From assembly GCA_001941065.1 (NCBI GenBank), contig MSHJ01000018.1, positions 1 to 64,000 of the forward strand: a stretch of DNA of 64,000 nucleotides, read 5' to 3'. Below the pieces are notes generated by a model. The model saw only the letters and a program-made list of their open reading frames with translations, had not been told where the DNA came from and made no database searches. Source of the DNA: Alistipes sp. Zagget8. GTDB lineage: Bacteria; Bacteroidota; Bacteroidia; Bacteroidales; Rikenellaceae. The position numbers were made by a program, and so were the translations under genes. The number at the start of each line of letters is the position of its first letter. Positions within the stretch are counted from its first letter, which is position 1. Below are positions 62,701 to 64,000 of this stretch, piece by piece.

Positions 62701-63277
62701 CCAGGATGTGAACATCCTGGTCGTGGACACCGAGGTATACTCCAACACCGGCGGCCAGTCGTCGAAATCGACTCCCGTGGGCGCCGTTGCCAAGTTCGCA
62801 TCCTCGGGCAAGCGTATCCGCAAGAAGGACCTCGGCGCCATGGCCATGACCTACGGTTATGTCTATGTGGCCCAGGTTTCGATCGGCGCTTCGCAGCAGC
62901 AGCTGTTCAACGTGCTGAAGGAAGCCGAGGCTTATCCCGGACCTTCGCTCGTGATCGCCTACGCTCCGTGTATCAACCACGGCATCAAGGGCGGCATGAC
63001 CCGCACGCAGACCGTCGGCAAAGAGGCCGTAGCCTGCGGTTACTGGCACCTGTGGCACTACAACCCGATGCTCGAGGAGCAGGGCAAGAACCCGTTCGTG
63101 CTGGACTCGAAGGAGCCCGACTGGTCGAAGTTCCGCGATTTCCTGATGAAGGAGGTTCGCTACACCTCGCTCCAGAAGTCGTTCCCCGCCGAGGCCGACG
63201 AATTGTTCACCGCCGCCGAGGAGAATGCCAAGTGGCGCTACAACGGTTATGTACGTCTCTCGAAGATGGAGTTCTGA
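59744..63277 (+). CDS. nifJ: Pyruvate:ferredoxin (flavodoxin) oxidoreductase
   Basis: 1177 residues, the single-chain oxygen-sensitive enzyme converting pyruvate + CoA to acetyl-CoA + CO2 and reduced ferredoxin, central to anaerobic energy metabolism. Domain order: pyrimidine-binding TPP domain (YPITPSSTMAELVDEWAAQG), domain II, gamma domain (GLGADGTVGANKNSIKII), two 4Fe-4S clusters (CIQCNQCAYVCPHAVIRP and CTGCSNCVDVCPAKEKAL), then the TPP pyrophosphate domain (CAGCGETPYIK, GDGWGYDIGYGGVDHVLATG, NTGGQSSKSTPVGA). Full length and intact, transcribed alone, with a strong terminator after it. Together with ppdK at the other end of the window it belongs to pyruvate/PEP metabolism. Confidence 0.98.
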   Translation: MAEKKFITCDGNYAAAHVAYMFSEVAAIYPITPSSTMAELVDEWAAQGRKNIFGETVKVVEMQSEAGAAGAVHGSLQSGALTSTFTASQGLLLMVPNMYKIAGELLPGVFHVSARALAAQSLSIFGDHQDVMATRQTGFAMLATSSVQEVMDLAGVAHLVSLKSRVPFLHFFDGFRTSHEIQKIELIDEAALTAMLDRDALKEFRNRALNPEHPVTRGTAQNPDIYFQTREASNKFYDAVPDMVADTMKELSKITGREYKPFVYYGAKDAENIVVAMGSVTETIKETVDYLMAKGEKVGVITVHLYRPFSVKYLMAVLPESVKRICVLDRTKEPGANGDPLYLDIVEAFATCPCSKKPLIIGGRYGLSSKDTTPAQMLAVFENLKMNEPKNQFTVGIVDDVTFRSLPVGEEISLAKPGTFEGLFFGLGADGTVGANKNSIKIIGGTTNKYCQAYFSYDSKKSGGYTSSHLRFGDLPITSPYLVTTPDFVACHVPSYVDKYDVLKGLKKGGSFLLNSVHDAETTCATLPDHMKVYLAKNKINFYIINATKIAAELGLGSRTNTIMQSAFFKIANVIPFDKAVEEMKKAILKSYGKKGEDIVNMNYAAVDAGGNAVVKVEVPAEWASIEDKGFEHVSNASYPEFVRKVVEPINGLKGDMLPVSAFNGREDGTWDNGTAAYEKRGIAVNVPEWKIENCIQCNQCAYVCPHAVIRPFLATEEEAAASGLEWKQGLGETKEYKFRIQISPLDCTGCSNCVDVCPAKEKALVMRPLEEQMPEQKNWEYITKNIGYKQVVDKTKSIKNLQFAQPLFEFSGACAGCGETPYIKAISQLFGDKMMVANATGCTSIYSGSAPSTPYCTNAAGQGPAWANSLFEDNAEFGLGMHIGVEKLRDRIQLAMEDAIANCAKCSDELKGVMKEWIENRGSSAKSAEVTARLIPMMEACGCDACKKILEHKEWLVKKSQWIIGGDGWGYDIGYGGVDHVLATGQDVNILVVDTEVYSNTGGQSSKSTPVGAVAKFASSGKRIRKKDLGAMAMTYGYVYVAQVSIGASQQQLFNVLKEAEAYPGPSLVIAYAPCINHGIKGGMTRTQTVGKEAVACGYWHLWHYNPMLEEQGKNPFVLDSKEPDWSKFRDFLMKEVRYTSLQKSFPAEADELFTAAEENAKWRYNGYVRLSKMEF

Positions 63278-63301
63278 TCGCTCCGTTAGATAACAGGTGA
63301 A

Positions 63302-63332
63302 AGCCGCGGCAGCTATGCCGCGGCTTTTTTTA
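63302..63332 (+). terminator. nifJ terminator
   Basis: AAGCCGCGGCA (63302-63312), loop GCTA, TGCCGCGGCTT (63317-63327), continuing into T7. A perfect 11-bp GC-rich stem 25 nt past the nifJ stop. Confidence 0.95.
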
Positions 63333-63403
63333 CGGTCTGCGGTGCTGTTTTCGGTTTCCGGCAAAAGTTTCGTGATGGAAACCTCCGGTTCCGTGATGTC
63401 TTT

Positions 63404-63412
63404 CCCCCCCCC
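63404..63412 (+). repeat. C9 homopolymer upstream of a lipoprotein promoter
   Basis: Nine consecutive C, ending 11 nt before the -33 TTTG of the following gene. Length changes here could alter promoter spacing to an upstream activator site. It is the second C9 tract noted in this window. Confidence 0.85.
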
Positions 63413-63423
63413 GATTGAATTTA

Positions 63424-63455
63424 TTTGCCCGTAACGCCTCCGAAAGGTAATTTTG
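63424..63455 (+). promoter_or_regulatory. Promoter of the terminal lipoprotein gene
   Basis: TTTG (63424-63427), 20 nt, TAATTTTG (63448-63455): both elements match the Bacteroidota consensus. The leader would be about 30 nt. Confidence 0.7.
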
Positions 63456-63491
63456 CACCGCAAATTGAATTCTAATCACTCCTTAATTATT

Positions 63492-64000
63492 ATGAAAAGA
63501 CTTTTCTCACGTGCAGCGATGCTGCTGGCCGTTGCCGTGACGGCATTTACCTTTACCTCGTGTAACGACGACAACGACGGTGACAAGAAATTCAGCGAAC
63601 TGCAGGGCAGTTACGAACTGGCTACCGTTGACAAGGATAATGGGGGTAGTACGGTGAATAAACTGAGCCTGACTATCACGCCGACCTGGGTCGATGCGGA
63701 GAAACTCCCTACGGTTGATATTTCGGCCATGATGGGTTATCCTGCGGGTTCTATGGTCATCGGCCTGAAAGATATGACGGATATGGTGGAGCCCCTGCTC
63801 GCCAATTTTGTGAAGAAAGCTCTTGTCGGGCTCAATCTGAATCAGGACGGTACGCTGGGCGCAACTTATCACGAGTTTATTTCGCAGGGCAACCTGGGCG
63901 CCGATTTCATGGCGCCGAAATTTGCCGAAGCTGTCAGCGTTTTCCCCGGGGAGAACGATCCGCTGCCCGCCGATGCGCTGCAGTACTATACCAAAGACCA
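63492..64000 (+). CDS. Lipoprotein of unknown function (5' part; runs off the window)
   Basis: Translated by hand from the ATG at 63492: MKRLFSRAAMLLAVAVTAFT, then FTSC, a lipobox followed by an Asn/Asp-rich stretch (NDDNDGDKK) typical of surface-exported Bacteroidota lipoproteins. The following residues (FSELQGSYELATVDKDNGG, KLSLTITPTW) suggest a beta-rich, calycin-like domain of a DUF family of this phylum, which I cannot name with confidence. 169 complete codons are visible and the frame is open at the window end. It has its own promoter and a C9 tract upstream. Confidence 0.85.
   Translation, partial: MKRLFSRAAMLLAVAVTAFTFTSCNDDNDGDKKFSELQGSYELATVDKDNGGSTVNKLSLTITPTWVDAEKLPTVDISAMMGYPAGSMVIGLKDMTDMVEPLLANFVKKALVGLNLNQDGTLGATYHEFISQGNLGADFMAPKFAEAVSVFPGENDPLPADALQYYTKD

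Noticed and set aside
60233..63463. A 1076-codon minus-strand open frame
   Set aside because: Antisense shadow of nifJ, including its terminator hairpin.
1..64000. CRISPR array, prophage, transposase or integrase genes
   Set aside because: None seen in the translated frames or as regularly spaced repeats.

Overview
The window looks like chromosome of a GC-rich gut Bacteroidales, most like Alistipes (Rikenellaceae). That placement is inference. It rests on paired SusC/SusD genes, many lipoproteins and sulfatases, promoters of the Bacteroidota type (-7 box TAnnTTTG, often with a -33 TTTG about 19-20 nt upstream), few Shine-Dalgarno sequences, and a ribosomal protein S16 with a long Ala/Glu-rich tail. 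No phage, IS element, integrase or CRISPR array was seen.

Left part (1-9.1 kb), nearly all on the minus strand: the 5' three quarters of pyruvate phosphate dikinase; a degenerate endonuclease/exonuclease/phosphatase (EEP) fold protein behind a small XRE regulator; an SGNH hydrolase; mnmA; a CPBP-type membrane protein; rimM; rpsP; tRNA-Arg(TCT); and a LacI-family regulator.

Centre (9.2-40.9 kb), all on the plus strand: one apparently continuous operon of about 31 kb, ending at a strong terminator. It is a polysaccharide-utilisation locus (PUL). In order it encodes ribokinase, a GRP-type sugar permease, two secreted ADP-ribosylglycohydrolase-fold proteins, a beta-helix glycosidase, a BACON/GLUG surface lipoprotein, a beta-helix/DUF4838 protein split by a frameshift at a run of nine C, a sulfatase, two SusC/SusD pairs, a DUF1735-like lipoprotein, a GH38 alpha-mannosidase and a sulfatase-GH127 fusion. 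The divergent LacI regulator and two matching operator-like sites flank the operon's leader. This suggests sugar-responsive repression rather than the hybrid two-component or ECF control usual for PULs. The gene content suggests breakdown of a sulfated, ribose- and mannose/arabinose-containing glycan, but the substrate cannot be read from sequence.

Right part (40.9-64 kb): two adjacent sensor kinases, one lacking its phospho-accepting histidine, with a single-domain response regulator. Next come a housekeeping cluster (M23 peptidase, recX, prmC, aroC, aroA, lptB), recQ, a 112-nt imperfect inverted repeat, three tiny membrane proteins, a BamE-like-tailed exported protein, rsmA (ksgA), an M16 peptidase pair, a candidate 325-nt structured RNA, nifJ (pyruvate:ferredoxin oxidoreductase) and the start of a lipoprotein gene with a C9 tract just upstream of its promoter.

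The most noteworthy items are the LacI-linked ribose-salvage PUL, the C9 frameshift, the unassigned structured RNA, the histidine-less/intact kinase pair, the sulfatase-GH127 fusion, and a composite promoter-plus-palindrome element shared by rsmA and the M16 operon.
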